A DNA stretch of 34,545 nt from Trueperaceae bacterium. Lineage in GTDB: Bacteria > Deinococcota > Deinococci > Deinococcales > Trueperaceae. The notes under the pieces were generated by a model, which made no database searches, was not told the origin of the DNA, and was given only the letters and a program-made list of their open reading frames with translations. Below are positions 1 to 7,397 of this stretch, one piece after another. The position numbers and the translations under genes are program-made. Every line of letters starts with the position of its first letter. The first letter of the stretch is position 1. The stretch covers positions 1-34,545 of the forward strand of contig JAABSI010000026.1 in assembly GCA_011390455.1 (NCBI GenBank). The letters run 5' to 3'.

Positions 1-14
1 CCCGTTCGTCAAGG

Positions 15-20
15 ACAGTA
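15..20 (-). promoter_or_regulatory. Possible -10 box pointing out of the window
   Basis: The minus strand reads TACTGT here, matching the TANNNT box used by other genes in the window. A gene divergent from galE may start just beyond the left edge. No coding sequence is visible to confirm it. Confidence 0.22.
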
Positions 21-71
21 TGGCAGGTGCGCCGCCTCGGGGCGCGGCGCCGCCGCGCGACGGGGGCGCGG

Positions 72-77
72 TACCAT
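72..77 (+). promoter_or_regulatory. galE -10 box
   Basis: GGTACCAT contains the TANNNT box TACCAT. Transcription would begin near 84, at the AGGAGG Shine-Dalgarno sequence (84-89), giving a leader of about 12 nt. No -35 element is evident. Confidence 0.5.
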
Positions 78-95
78 CCCGGCAGGAGGCGCGCC

Positions 96-1076
96 ATGAA
101 CGTCCTCGTCACCGGCGGTGCCGGCTACGTCGGCTCCGTCTGCACCGAAGCGCTGCTCGAGCGCGGGCACCGGGTGGTCGTCGTCGACGACCTGCGCACC
201 GGCCACCGCGAGGCGGTGCCCGAGGGCGCCGCGTTCGTCCATGCCGACGTCGCCGATCCCGATCTGGTCGGCTTCGCGCTCGAGGAGCACGGGGTCGAGG
301 CGATCGTCCACTTCGCCGCCTCCTCGCTCGTCGGCGCCTCGATGGAGGCGCCGCTCGACTACTTCGAGAACAACGTGGTCGGCGCGCTCCGCCTGTGGCG
401 CACGGCGGCGCGCCACGGCGTGCGCAAGGTCGTCGTGTCGTCGACCGCCGCGCTCTACGGCACGCCCGAGTCCGTACCGATCCCCGAGGCCGCGCCGCTG
501 CACCCGGAGAGCGTGTACGGCGAGACCAAGCTGCAGCTCGAGCGGACCCTGGAGTGGCTGACCCGGACGGCCGGCTTCGGGGCGATCGCATTGCGCTACT
601 TCAACGCCGCCGGTGCCTCGAGCGTACGGGGCGAGGACCACCGCCCGGAGAGCCACCTGATCCCGATCGTCCTCCAGGTCGCGGCGGGCACCCGCCCCCA
701 CGTGGCCATCTACGGGGACGACTACCCGACGCCCGACGGCACGGCGATCCGCGATTACGTCCACGTGCTGGACCTGGCCGAGGCGCACGTGGCGGCGCTC
801 GAGGCGGTGGCGCCGGGCGCGATGCGTGCGTACAACCTCGGGAACGGGCAGGGGTACTCGGTGCGCGAGGTCGTCGACGTGGTGCGCTCGGTCACCGATC
901 GCGAGGTCGCCACGGTCGCCGCGCCGCGCCGCGCCGGCGATCCCCCGGTGCTCGTGGCCGACGCCGCGGCCGCGCGCCGCGACCTGGGCTGGACGCCGCG
1001 CCGGCCCGAGCTCGAGCGCATCGTCGGCGATGCTTGGGCCTGGCACCGCGCGCACCCCGAGGGCTACCCGGCCTGA
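96..1076 (+). CDS. galE: UDP-glucose 4-epimerase
   Basis: This 326-residue protein interconverts UDP-glucose and UDP-galactose in the cytoplasm, supplying galactose for the Leloir pathway and for surface polysaccharide. It is an extended short-chain dehydrogenase. The N-terminal Rossmann motif GGAGYVGS binds NAD, the catalytic YGETK (YxxxK) lies near residue 150, SSTAALYG precedes it and RYFNAAGA follows. The length is typical for GalE. The start at 96 has AGGAGG six nt upstream; an upstream in-frame start at 27 would add 23 arginine-rich residues foreign to the family. It stands alone, with 216 nt before the next gene. Other NDP-sugar epimerases are possible, but the motif set and length favour GalE. 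Confidence 0.92.
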   Translation: MNVLVTGGAGYVGSVCTEALLERGHRVVVVDDLRTGHREAVPEGAAFVHADVADPDLVGFALEEHGVEAIVHFAASSLVGASMEAPLDYFENNVVGALRLWRTAARHGVRKVVVSSTAALYGTPESVPIPEAAPLHPESVYGETKLQLERTLEWLTRTAGFGAIALRYFNAAGASSVRGEDHRPESHLIPIVLQVAAGTRPHVAIYGDDYPTPDGTAIRDYVHVLDLAEAHVAALEAVAPGAMRAYNLGNGQGYSVREVVDVVRSVTDREVATVAAPRRAGDPPVLVADAAAARRDLGWTPRRPELERIVGDAWAWHRAHPEGYPA

Positions 1077-1265
1077 GCGCGTTCCCCGGTCGGGCGCCAC
1101 TCGCTCCTGGCTCTCATGCTCGGGTGCGGTAGCCTACGCCCGGCTGCCCCGGTGGCCGTCCGTCCGGCCCGGGATCGGCGCTCGCCGCCGCCCTCGTGCC
1201 CCGCGACGAGCGCTTCATGAACCCAACGCGAACGTTCGCCGAATCGGCGCTCCACGCCCCCGTGC

Positions 1266-1271
1266 TAACGT
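1266..1271 (+). promoter_or_regulatory. -10 box of the exported protein gene at 1293
   Basis: GCTAACGT contains TAACGT. The predicted transcript starts near 1278, leaving a leader of about 15 nt with GGAG (1283-1286). The preceding 190 nt (1077-1265) hold no gene or terminator that I can support. Confidence 0.45.
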
Positions 1272-1292
1272 CGCCTGACCTTGGAGATCCGC

Positions 1293-1970
1293 ATGCACCG
1301 TCTTCTTCTCGCCCTCGCGACCACCGCCGCCCTGTTGACCGGCGCCGCGTTCGCGCAGCAGCAGGTGCGCATCAACGGCGTCCAGATCGACGAACTCGTC
1401 GAGCTGCCGCCCGAGATGCGGCTCGGCGTCTTCCTCGACCTCGGCGACGGCGCCCGCGAGCTCGGCTCCGTGCGCATGGTGGCCGGCACCTTCGACCTCG
1501 AGAGCTCCGGGCTGGTCCCGGAGGAGCGCGACCTGCGCGCCCTCGTCAGCGGCTCGTTCCCGCTGGCGTTCATGATCGGCAACGAGTTCGTCGTCGACCG
1601 CGAGGACGTCCGCTTCGCCACCGCGTGGCTGCAGCCGTACCACGACCAGAACGACTCCGGCGCGTACGAGGAGCTGTTCGACGAGTGGTTCTTCCGCGCG
1701 CCGCCCGAGCTGACCGATCCGTTCGGCTACTTCAACCTGGTCTACGTCGATCGCGACGTGGTCCTGCGCACCACCCCGGCGGAGTTCGCGCTGCGCGCCG
1801 GCTGGAACCTGGTCGTCGCGCGGGTCGAAGGGGGCGCGCTCACGTACGACGTGACCACGTCGGTGAGCGACGTCGTCGTCTACTCGTACGGCACGAACCG
1901 CACCTTCGAGAACCTCGACCGTCCCGAGGACGCCCCCGCGGACGGGGCCGAGACGGACGGCGCCGACTGA
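1293..1970 (+). CDS. Exported protein of unknown function
   Basis: The product has 225 residues. A clear signal peptide (MHRLLLALATTAALLTGAAFA, with likely cleavage after the AFA motif near residue 20) indicates export. The mature part is acidic and looks globular, with no transmembrane segment and no cysteine pair; I recognise no domain. The last 20 residues are rich in Asp, Glu, Ala and Pro. The start at 1293 is supported by GGAG seven nt upstream; a TTG at 1281 in the same frame is less likely. The gene is transcribed alone and followed by a strong hairpin terminator at 1995. Function is unknown. Confidence 0.8.
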   Translation: MHRLLLALATTAALLTGAAFAQQQVRINGVQIDELVELPPEMRLGVFLDLGDGARELGSVRMVAGTFDLESSGLVPEERDLRALVSGSFPLAFMIGNEFVVDREDVRFATAWLQPYHDQNDSGAYEELFDEWFFRAPPELTDPFGYFNLVYVDRDVVLRTTPAEFALRAGWNLVVARVEGGALTYDVTTSVSDVVVYSYGTNRTFENLDRPEDAPADGAETDGAD

Positions 1971-1994
1971 ACCGACCGACCACCCCGACGCATG

Positions 1995-2028
1995 GACGCG
2001 GCGCGCCCCGAACGGGGCGCGCCGCGTC
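1995..2028 (+). terminator. Strong hairpin after the exported protein gene
   Basis: Perfect 16-bp inverted repeat (1995-2010 with 2013-2028) around AA, practically a GAAC loop. No T-run follows, so it is either a U-tract-independent terminator or a processing or stabilising hairpin. Confidence 0.7.
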
Positions 2029-2080
2029 GCTTGGCGTGGGCGAGGCAGGGCGGCGGCGCGACGCATGGCATCATGCCGCC

Positions 2081-2554
2081 ATGGACACCGTCGATGGCCG
2101 ACTCGATGGCACCGGGCTCCGCGTGGGCCTCGTCGCCGCTCGCTTCAACGACCTGATCGTCGACCGCCTGGTCGACGGCGCGCTCGCCGCGCTGCGCGCC
2201 CACGGCGTGCACGACGACGACCTCACGCTCGTGCGCGTCGCCGGGGCGGTCGAGATCCCGGTCGTCGCGCAGGCGCTCGCCGACCGCGACGACGTCGACG
2301 CCGTCGTGGCGCTCGGGTGCGTCATCCGCGGCGCCACCAGCCACTACGACCACGTCTGCTCGATGGTGGCCAGCGGCGTCGCGCGCGCGGCGCTCGACGC
2401 CAGCAAGCCGGTCGTCTTCGGCGTCTTGACCACCGACACGCTCGAACAGGCCTTCGACCGCGCCGGCGGCAAGCTGGGCAACAAGGGGGCCGAGGCCGCC
2501 GCGGTCGCCGTTCAGACCGTCCACGTCCTGCGCGCGGTGCGCGCCAAGGACTGA
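2081..2554 (+). CDS. ribH: 6,7-dimethyl-8-ribityllumazine synthase
   Basis: This 157-residue cytoplasmic enzyme condenses 5-amino-6-ribitylaminouracil with 3,4-dihydroxybutanone 4-phosphate in the penultimate step of riboflavin synthesis. Family motifs are complete: VAARFND at the N terminus, VRVAGAVEIP, GCVIRGATSHYDHVC with the catalytic histidine, KPVVFGVLTTDTLEQAFDRAG with the phosphate-binding arginine, and GNKGAEAA. The length is normal. The ATG has no Shine-Dalgarno sequence; a weak CATCAT box ends 6 nt upstream, so it may be leaderless. No ribD, ribE or ribBA lies nearby, so ribH is separated from the rest of the pathway. The next gene begins 6 nt after its stop. Confidence 0.95.
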   Translation: MDTVDGRLDGTGLRVGLVAARFNDLIVDRLVDGALAALRAHGVHDDDLTLVRVAGAVEIPVVAQALADRDDVDAVVALGCVIRGATSHYDHVCSMVASGVARAALDASKPVVFGVLTTDTLEQAFDRAGGKLGNKGAEAAAVAVQTVHVLRAVRAKD

Positions 2555-2560
2555 GGCGCC

Positions 2561-3328
2561 GTGGACCTCCGTTGGCTCGTCCCGGTCACGACGGTCGCGA
2601 CGATCGCCGTGAACGGGCTCGCGAACGCGCTGCCGATCGCCGGTCGGCTCACGGGCGAGATCTCGGACTCGTTCCCGGTCCTCGTCACCCCCGCCGGCTA
2701 CGTCTTCGCCATCTGGGGCGTCATCTACCTCGGTCTCGCGGGGTACGCGGTCTGGCAGAGCCTGCCGGCCCAGGCGGACAACCCGCGCGTGCGCGCGCTG
2801 GTGCTGCCGGTGTCGATCGGCAACGTCGCCAACCTCGTGTGGATCCTGTTGTGGCACACTCTGCTCATCGGCGCGAGCCTGGTCGCGATGCTCGTCCTGC
2901 TGGGCTCGCTGATGGTGGTCTACCTGCGCCTGCGCGCGCCGACGCGGCGCCGCGCGCCGGCGTCGATCTCGCTCGGCGAGCGCGTCTGGGCCCGCGGCAC
3001 CTTCTCCGTCTACCTCGGCTGGATCACGGTCGCGACCGTCGCGAACGTGACGATCGCGCTGTACGACGCCGGTTGGGACGGCGGCTTCGTCCCGGCGCAG
3101 GTCTGGGCGGCGATCACCCTCGTCGTGGCGACCGTGCTGGGCGGTCGCATGCTCCGGCGCTTCGACGACGGCGGCTACGCGGCCGTGCTCGTGTGGGCCT
3201 TCGTCGGCATCGTGCTCGCGCAATGGGGGGCGACGGTCGTGGTCGGGACCGCCATCGTGGGCGTGCTCGCACTGGCCTTCGTCGCCGCGGATCGGGCGCG
3301 TGCCGCCCAGGATCCGGCGGCCTCGTGA
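2561..3328 (+). CDS. TspO/MBR-like tryptophan-rich membrane protein
   Basis: The 255-residue product is a polytopic inner-membrane protein with about seven to eight hydrophobic segments. The N-terminal stretch with NGLANALPI, TGEISDSFPV and TPAGYVFAIWGVIYL resembles a bacterial family commonly annotated as tryptophan-rich sensory protein or TspO/MBR homologue. TspO proteins bind porphyrins and related hydrophobic ligands; whether this longer relative does so is not known to me. The GTG start at 2561 follows the ribH stop by 6 nt, with GAGG at 2553-2556, so it is probably co-transcribed with ribH. Its stop overlaps the next start as GTGA. The assignment rests on remembered sequence motifs, not on an alignment. 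Confidence 0.75.
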   Translation: MDLRWLVPVTTVATIAVNGLANALPIAGRLTGEISDSFPVLVTPAGYVFAIWGVIYLGLAGYAVWQSLPAQADNPRVRALVLPVSIGNVANLVWILLWHTLLIGASLVAMLVLLGSLMVVYLRLRAPTRRRAPASISLGERVWARGTFSVYLGWITVATVANVTIALYDAGWDGGFVPAQVWAAITLVVATVLGGRMLRRFDDGGYAAVLVWAFVGIVLAQWGATVVVGTAIVGVLALAFVAADRARAAQDPAAS

Positions 3329-3711
3329 ACGACGATCCGCCGAAGCTGCACACCGGTCGGGACATCGTCCTCGAGCTCTTCCCGGCGACCCCCGACCGGT
3401 TGGTCCCACGTCCGAGCGCCTACCTGCTCGAGCGCGACGAGGAGGGGGGCGTCGCCGTCCTCGACCGCGGCGGAGCTCTGTTGATGCGGCTCGCGCCGGT
3501 CGCGCGCGCGCCCGGGAAGCTCCCGCCGCTGTGCTGCGACCTGTGCCATTGGTCCGGACCGGGCACCGAGCTGGGCTTCCTGCGCGCCGACGTCCCCGGC
3601 TCCGAGGGGCGCCGCTGGCGCTACCTGACCGCGTGCTTCGACACCGCGGCGTGCGACGCACGCCGCCTCGACGACGATCGGATCGACCGCCTGCTCGCGC
3701 GCGGGGACTAG
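3325..3711 (+). CDS. Small zinc-finger protein, FBP C-terminal treble-clef type
   Basis: The product has 128 residues. The C-terminal half holds LCCDLCHW and, about 30 residues later, CFDTAACDARRL, a CxxC...CxxxxC arrangement resembling the C-terminal treble-clef zinc finger of the elongation factor G-binding protein (FBP/FusB) family. In FusB-type proteins this finger contacts EF-G on the ribosome; here the helical N-terminal domain seems shorter and divergent, so ribosome binding is only a suggestion. The GTG start overlaps the previous stop by 4 nt, indicating translational coupling to the TspO-like gene. Its TAG stop shares the palindrome CTAG with the stop of the convergent gene. A generic zinc-ribbon protein is the alternative. 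Confidence 0.68.
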   Translation: MNDDPPKLHTGRDIVLELFPATPDRLVPRPSAYLLERDEEGGVAVLDRGGALLMRLAPVARAPGKLPPLCCDLCHWSGPGTELGFLRADVPGSEGRRWRYLTACFDTAACDARRLDDDRIDRLLARGD

Positions 3712-3941
3712 GGCTCCGTTCGGAACGCCAAGGCCCACGGGTCGTGGTCCGATGCGCCGAAGGGGGTCGACCGGCCGGCGGCCGGCGGCTCCTCCGCGGG
3801 GACGGCCGGCGGCGGGGAGCGGTCGACGTCGAGCGCCCAGAAGATCGCCAGCAGCGCCGAGAGCAGGAGCAGTGCGACGCCGACGCGCCGCTGCAGCGGG
3901 GTGCGGGGGCGGGCGAAGCCCAGGGGGGATGGGTTCGGCAC
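3708..3941 (-). CDS. Small single-pass membrane protein
   Basis: The 77-residue product has one hydrophobic segment at about residues 19-38 preceded by two arginines, so the N terminus is probably cytoplasmic and a proline-rich C-terminal tail of about 38 residues is outside. I recognise no family. The reality of this short gene is supported by a GTG start 6 nt after a TACCTT -10 box, the leaderless arrangement seen elsewhere in the window, and by its TAG stop fitting into the CTAG shared with the convergent zinc-finger gene. It diverges from the DUF6483-like gene, which uses an identical -10 box. Confidence 0.65.
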   Translation of the reverse strand: MPNPSPLGFARPRTPLQRRVGVALLLLSALLAIFWALDVDRSPPPAVPAEEPPAAGRSTPFGASDHDPWALAFRTEP

Positions 3942-3947
3942 CCACCC

Positions 3948-3953
3948 AAGGTA
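3948..3953 (-). promoter_or_regulatory. Leaderless -10 box of the small membrane protein gene
   Basis: Minus-strand GGTACCTT, then a 6-nt spacer and GTG at 3941. It has the same box and spacing as the divergent gene at 4031. Confidence 0.55.
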
Positions 3954-4018
3954 CCGCAGCGGCCCAGGGGCGCTCGGGTGCGACCGGGCTCCCGACGGTG
4001 GTGGGGGGCGCGAGGCGG

Positions 4019-4024
4019 TACCTT
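4019..4024 (+). promoter_or_regulatory. Leaderless -10 box of the DUF6483-like gene
   Basis: GGTACCTT, 6-nt spacer, ATG at 4031. No Shine-Dalgarno sequence lies between. The 89-nt divergent region 3942-4030 therefore carries two mirrored leaderless promoters. Confidence 0.6.
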
Positions 4025-4030
4025 GACCCC

Positions 4031-4708
4031 ATGCCGCTCAAGGACGACCTGCTGCAACGCACCGTCGAGCAGCTCGCGCGCTCGCTCGCGCGGCTGGCCG
4101 GCCGCGTGCACGACCCGGAAGCTGCCGGCGAGGTGCGCGGCCAGCTCGAGGACGCCTACCGCGACCACCTCGGCGTCGCCGGCGACACCATCCGCCGACT
4201 CTCGACCGATCAGCTGCTCGACGTCCTCTCGGCGGCGGGCGCGCTCGATGGCGACCGCGCGTTCGTCGTCGCCGCGCTCCTCGAGCTCGACGCCGAGGTC
4301 CCGGAGCCCGACGAGGCGCGGCGGGCGGCGCTGCGGATGCGCGCGCTGGAGCTGTACGCCGAGGCGGGCGTCGTGCGCGTGGGCCAGGTCGACCTCCCGG
4401 AGCGGGTGCAGCGGCTGCGCTCGGCGCTGCGGGACTACCAGCTGTCCAGCGGGGCCTACGCCCGCCTGATGCGCTACCTCGAGGCCGACGGCCGGCTGGC
4501 CGAGGCCGAGGACCTGCTGTTCGAATGGTTGGAGGACGCCGGCGCCACGCGCTTCGTCGTGGCCGAGGGGCGCGCCTACTACGAGCGCCTGCTCGCGCGC
4601 GACGACGCCGAGCTGGAGTCGGGCCAGCTGCCGCGCGCCGAGGTGCGCGAGGGCATCGCCGCCTTCGAAGCGACGTGCGCGGCCGGGTCCGGGCCGCTGC
4701 CCTCGTGA
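4031..4708 (+). CDS. DUF6483-like helical protein
   Basis: The 225-residue soluble protein is almost entirely predicted helix, rich in Leu, Ala, Arg and Glu. The opening pattern (KDDLLQRTVEQLARSLARL, then QLEDAYRDHLGV) resembles the DUF6483 family found in Firmicutes and Deinococcota, whose function I do not know. Residues from about 155 onward (YARLMRYLEADGRLAEAEDLL, EWLEDAG) look like TPR-type helical hairpins. The ATG follows a TACCTT box by 6 nt and has no ribosome binding site, so the mRNA is probably leaderless. The stop overlaps the aminotransferase GTG by 4 nt (GTGA), implying coupled translation. Confidence 0.8.
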   Translation: MPLKDDLLQRTVEQLARSLARLAGRVHDPEAAGEVRGQLEDAYRDHLGVAGDTIRRLSTDQLLDVLSAAGALDGDRAFVVAALLELDAEVPEPDEARRAALRMRALELYAEAGVVRVGQVDLPERVQRLRSALRDYQLSSGAYARLMRYLEADGRLAEAEDLLFEWLEDAGATRFVVAEGRAYYERLLARDDAELESGQLPRAEVREGIAAFEATCAAGSGPLPS

Positions 4709-5916
4709 GCGCGGTGGCGCCGCGGTTCACGGCGCGGCGCGTGCGCGCGATGCCGGAGAGCGTGTTCGCGCGCATGGACGCCGCCAAGGCGGCCGCGCGC
4801 GCCGCCGGGCTCGAGGTCGTCGACCTCTCGATCGGCGCCTCCGATCTGCCGCCGCCGCCCCAGGCGCTCGCGGCGATCCGCGACGCCGTCGCCGACCCCA
4901 CCACCTACGGGTACTGCCTCACGAGCGGCACGCGCCCGCTCCGCGAGGCGGCGGTGCGCTGGTTCGTCGAGCGCTACGGCGATCCCGCCGACGGCGCGTT
5001 CGATCCCGACGTCCACGCGCTTCCGCTCATCGGGGCGCAGGAGGGGTTCGCGCACCTGCTGCTCGCTGTCGCGGACCCTGGCGACGCGGTGCTGCTGCCC
5101 GATCCGGCGTACCCCTCCTACTTCGGGGCCGTCGCCGCCGCCGGCTTGGAGGCGATCGCGCTGCCGCTGACCGCGGAGCGCGGCTACCTGCCCGACCTCG
5201 ACGCGGTCGCGCCCGCCGACGCGCGTCGCGCCAAGGCGCTGGTCCTCAACTACCCGAACAACCCCACCGCCGGGGTCGCCGACGACGCCTTCTTCGACCG
5301 CGCGATCGCCTTCTGCCACCGCTACGATCTGCTCCTGGTCCACGACTTCCCCTACGTCGACACCGTCGACGGCGAGGCGTGCGCCCCCTCGGTGCTCGCG
5401 CGCCCCGGTGGCCTCGATGTCGCGGTCGAGCTGTACTCGGCGTCGAAGAGCTTCCACATGGGGGGCTTCCGGGTCGGGTTCGCGCTCGGCCAACCCGACG
5501 CGATCGCGGCGCTCGCGAAGCTCAAGGGGGCGGTCGATTTCAACCCGTACCTGGGGGTGCAGCGCGCGTTGGTCGCGGCGCTGGCGCTGCCGCGCGCCAC
5601 GGTGCGGCGCGACGCGCTGGTCTTCGCGGAGCGGCGGCGCACGCTGGTCGAGGCGCTCGCGGATGCCGGCTGGCCGGTGCCGCGCCCGGAGGCCGGCATG
5701 TACCTGTGGGCGCCGCTCCCGGGCGCCGTGGCCGACGACGCGACCGCGTTCTGCGAGGACCTCGTGCGCGCCACCGGGGTCGCCCTCGCCCCCGGCCCCG
5801 CCTTCGGTCGCCTGGGCGCGGGCTTCGTCCGCTTCGCGCTGATGCGCGACGCCGAGGTCCTGCGGGCGGCGGCGGCGCGCGTCGGGGCGTACCTGCGCGC
5901 ACGGGGCGCGACCTAG
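4705..5916 (+). CDS. Class I/II PLP-dependent aminotransferase
   Basis: The 403-residue cytoplasmic enzyme belongs to fold type I aminotransferases. Visible motifs are YCLTSGTRPLREA, the NYPNNPTAG motif contacting the cofactor, HDFPY, the PLP-lysine motif SASKSFHMGGFRVGF, and FVRFALM with the substrate carboxylate-binding arginine. The closest families I recall are LL-diaminopimelate-type and aspartate/alanine-type aminotransferases; sequence alone does not fix the substrate. The start at 4705 is a GTG overlapping the upstream stop, and the family-typical N terminus (MPESVFARMDAAK) lies shortly after it. Its TAG stop shares CTAG (5913-5916) with the stop of convergent cca. Confidence 0.87.
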   Translation: MSAVAPRFTARRVRAMPESVFARMDAAKAAARAAGLEVVDLSIGASDLPPPPQALAAIRDAVADPTTYGYCLTSGTRPLREAAVRWFVERYGDPADGAFDPDVHALPLIGAQEGFAHLLLAVADPGDAVLLPDPAYPSYFGAVAAAGLEAIALPLTAERGYLPDLDAVAPADARRAKALVLNYPNNPTAGVADDAFFDRAIAFCHRYDLLLVHDFPYVDTVDGEACAPSVLARPGGLDVAVELYSASKSFHMGGFRVGFALGQPDAIAALAKLKGAVDFNPYLGVQRALVAALALPRATVRRDALVFAERRRTLVEALADAGWPVPRPEAGMYLWAPLPGAVADDATAFCEDLVRATGVALAPGPAFGRLGAGFVRFALMRDAEVLRAAAARVGAYLRARGAT

Positions 5917-7397
5917 GCGAGCCACCCGCGGGCCCGCGCGATCCCCTCCGCGTACGCGAGCGCACCCGCCCGATCGGCCACCTCGCCGAGCGCTTGCGCC
6001 TCCGCGACCGCCGCCAGGACCGCCCCCACGTCGGGGCCGGGCGTCAGGCCCAGCGCCGCCATCACCTCGTGCCCGTCCAGGAGCGGCGGCGTCGGCGGCG
6101 TCGCGTCGAGGACCGCCAGCACCCGGCCGACGCGCTCGCGGTAGGCGCGGCGGGCGGCGGCGCTGGCGCCCCGACCGCGCGCCGCCTCCCGGTCGGCGAG
6201 CATCAGCCGGAGCAGGTCGGGAAGGAGCGGCCGCAGTCGGTGGACGAAGCGCCGCGCGCCGCGCTCGTCCGCCGGCAGCGGGCGCATGTGGGCGCCGACC
6301 AGCGCGTGCACCCGCGCGATCCGGGCGCGCGGCCGCCGCAAGCGTTCGAGCGCGGTGGCCGCCAGGTCCGCGCCCACCCGGTCGTGCCCGGTGAAGCGGT
6401 CGCGCAGCACCAAACCGTCCGGACCCTCACCCCCCGGCTCGCGCGTGGCCGGTTTGCCGACGTCGTGCAGCAGGGTGGCCCAGCGCAGAGCCAGGTCGGC
6501 GTCGGGAAAGGCGTCCACCAGGCGGTGCAGCGCCTCGACCTGGTGGTCGAGGACGTCGAGGTGGTGCAGGGGCCCCTGCCGGACGCCACGGCCGGCCGTC
6601 AGCTCGGGCAGGTCCAGGGCGAGCAGCCCCAGGTCGTCGAGCGCGCGGACGGCGCGGCCCGCCACCGGGGTCGCGAGCAGGGCTTCGAGTTCGGTGCCCA
6701 CGCGCTCGGGCGCGGGGCGGGGGAGGGCGCCGCCGGCGAGGTCGGCGGCGACCGCCGCCACCTCGGCGCGCGTGCCGCGCTCGACGCGGAACCCGAGCTG
6801 CGCCGCGAAGCGCACCACCCGCCAGGCGCGCAGCGGGTCGTCGCGCAGCGCGGCGGGTCCGGCCACCCGGACCCGCCGCGTCGCCAGGTCGGCGAGCCCG
6901 CCCGTGGGGTCGAGGAGCGCGCCGTCGCGTGGGCGCCAGGCGATCGCGTTGACGGTCAGGTCCCGGTGGCGCAGGTCGTCCTCGAGGCTCGCCGCGCGCG
7001 GGGCCGCGAGGTCCCAGGTGCGGGCGCAGGACCCCTCGGCGGGGGAGGCATCCGGGTCGGGGGAGGCATCCGGCGCGCCGACGACCACCCGCCAGTGCCC
7101 CCGCTCCGGATCGAGCGCCACCAGCGAGGCGCCCCACGCATCGGCGAGCGCGCGCGCGGCCGCCTCGGGGTCGGGCGTCAGCCAGTCGAGGTCGCTGGGG
7201 CTGCGGCCGAGCAGCACGTCGCGCACCGCCCCGCCCACCAGCACCGCACCGTCGAGCGGCGCGCCGGGGCGGGCGGGGTCGCGGCCATCCGGGCCCGCCG
7301 TACACTGCCGCATGCGCTCCAGCACCGCGGACGACGACGGCGAAGGCGCGCGCCGCGCGCGCCACCAGCGACCGAAGGGCGAACCGAAGGACGCCAT
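5913..7397 (-). CDS. cca: CCA tRNA nucleotidyltransferase / poly(A) polymerase family, HD domain
   Basis: The 494-residue class II nucleotidyltransferase adds C and/or A residues to tRNA 3' ends. The N-terminal domain has LVGGAVRDVLLGR and SDLDW, containing the metal-binding aspartates, then RDLTVNAIAW and DDPLRAWRVVRFAAQLGF. The C-terminal half carries an HD phosphohydrolase motif (LLHDVGK). Deinococcus is known to split CC-adding and A-adding activity between enzymes, so this may perform only one step. A TAGCCT box ends 6 nt before the ATG at 7397, supporting a leaderless start; the alternative ATG at 7313 removes 28 Arg/Ser/Pro-rich residues. An 18-nt tandem duplication (7041-7073) encodes a DASPDP repeat. 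The 5' end overlaps the coaE transcript. Confidence 0.86.
   Translation of the reverse strand: MASFGSPFGRWWRARRAPSPSSSAVLERMRQCTAGPDGRDPARPGAPLDGAVLVGGAVRDVLLGRSPSDLDWLTPDPEAAARALADAWGASLVALDPERGHWRVVVGAPDASPDPDASPAEGSCARTWDLAAPRAASLEDDLRHRDLTVNAIAWRPRDGALLDPTGGLADLATRRVRVAGPAALRDDPLRAWRVVRFAAQLGFRVERGTRAEVAAVAADLAGGALPRPAPERVGTELEALLATPVAGRAVRALDDLGLLALDLPELTAGRGVRQGPLHHLDVLDHQVEALHRLVDAFPDADLALRWATLLHDVGKPATREPGGEGPDGLVLRDRFTGHDRVGADLAATALERLRRPRARIARVHALVGAHMRPLPADERGARRFVHRLRPLLPDLLRLMLADREAARGRGASAAARRAYRERVGRVLAVLDATPPTPPLLDGHEVMAALGLTPGPDVGAVLAAVAEAQALGEVADRAGALAYAEGIARARGWLA
7301..7306 (+). promoter_or_regulatory. coaE -10 box inside the cca 5' coding end
   Basis: CGTACACT, 5-nt spacer, then ATG at 7312 in frame with coaE. 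The thioesterase gene at 17216 has the same box and spacing. Transcription from here would begin at about 7312. Confidence 0.5.

Noticed and set aside
1064..1255. Short minus-strand frame and TAGCCT/TAGGCT boxes after galE
   Set aside because: The boxes are not followed by a start at the right distance and the frame has no protein-like features.
1880..4168. Open frame of 762 codons on the minus strand
   Set aside because: It is antisense to ribH and the TspO-like and zinc-finger genes and lacks any promoter or domain.
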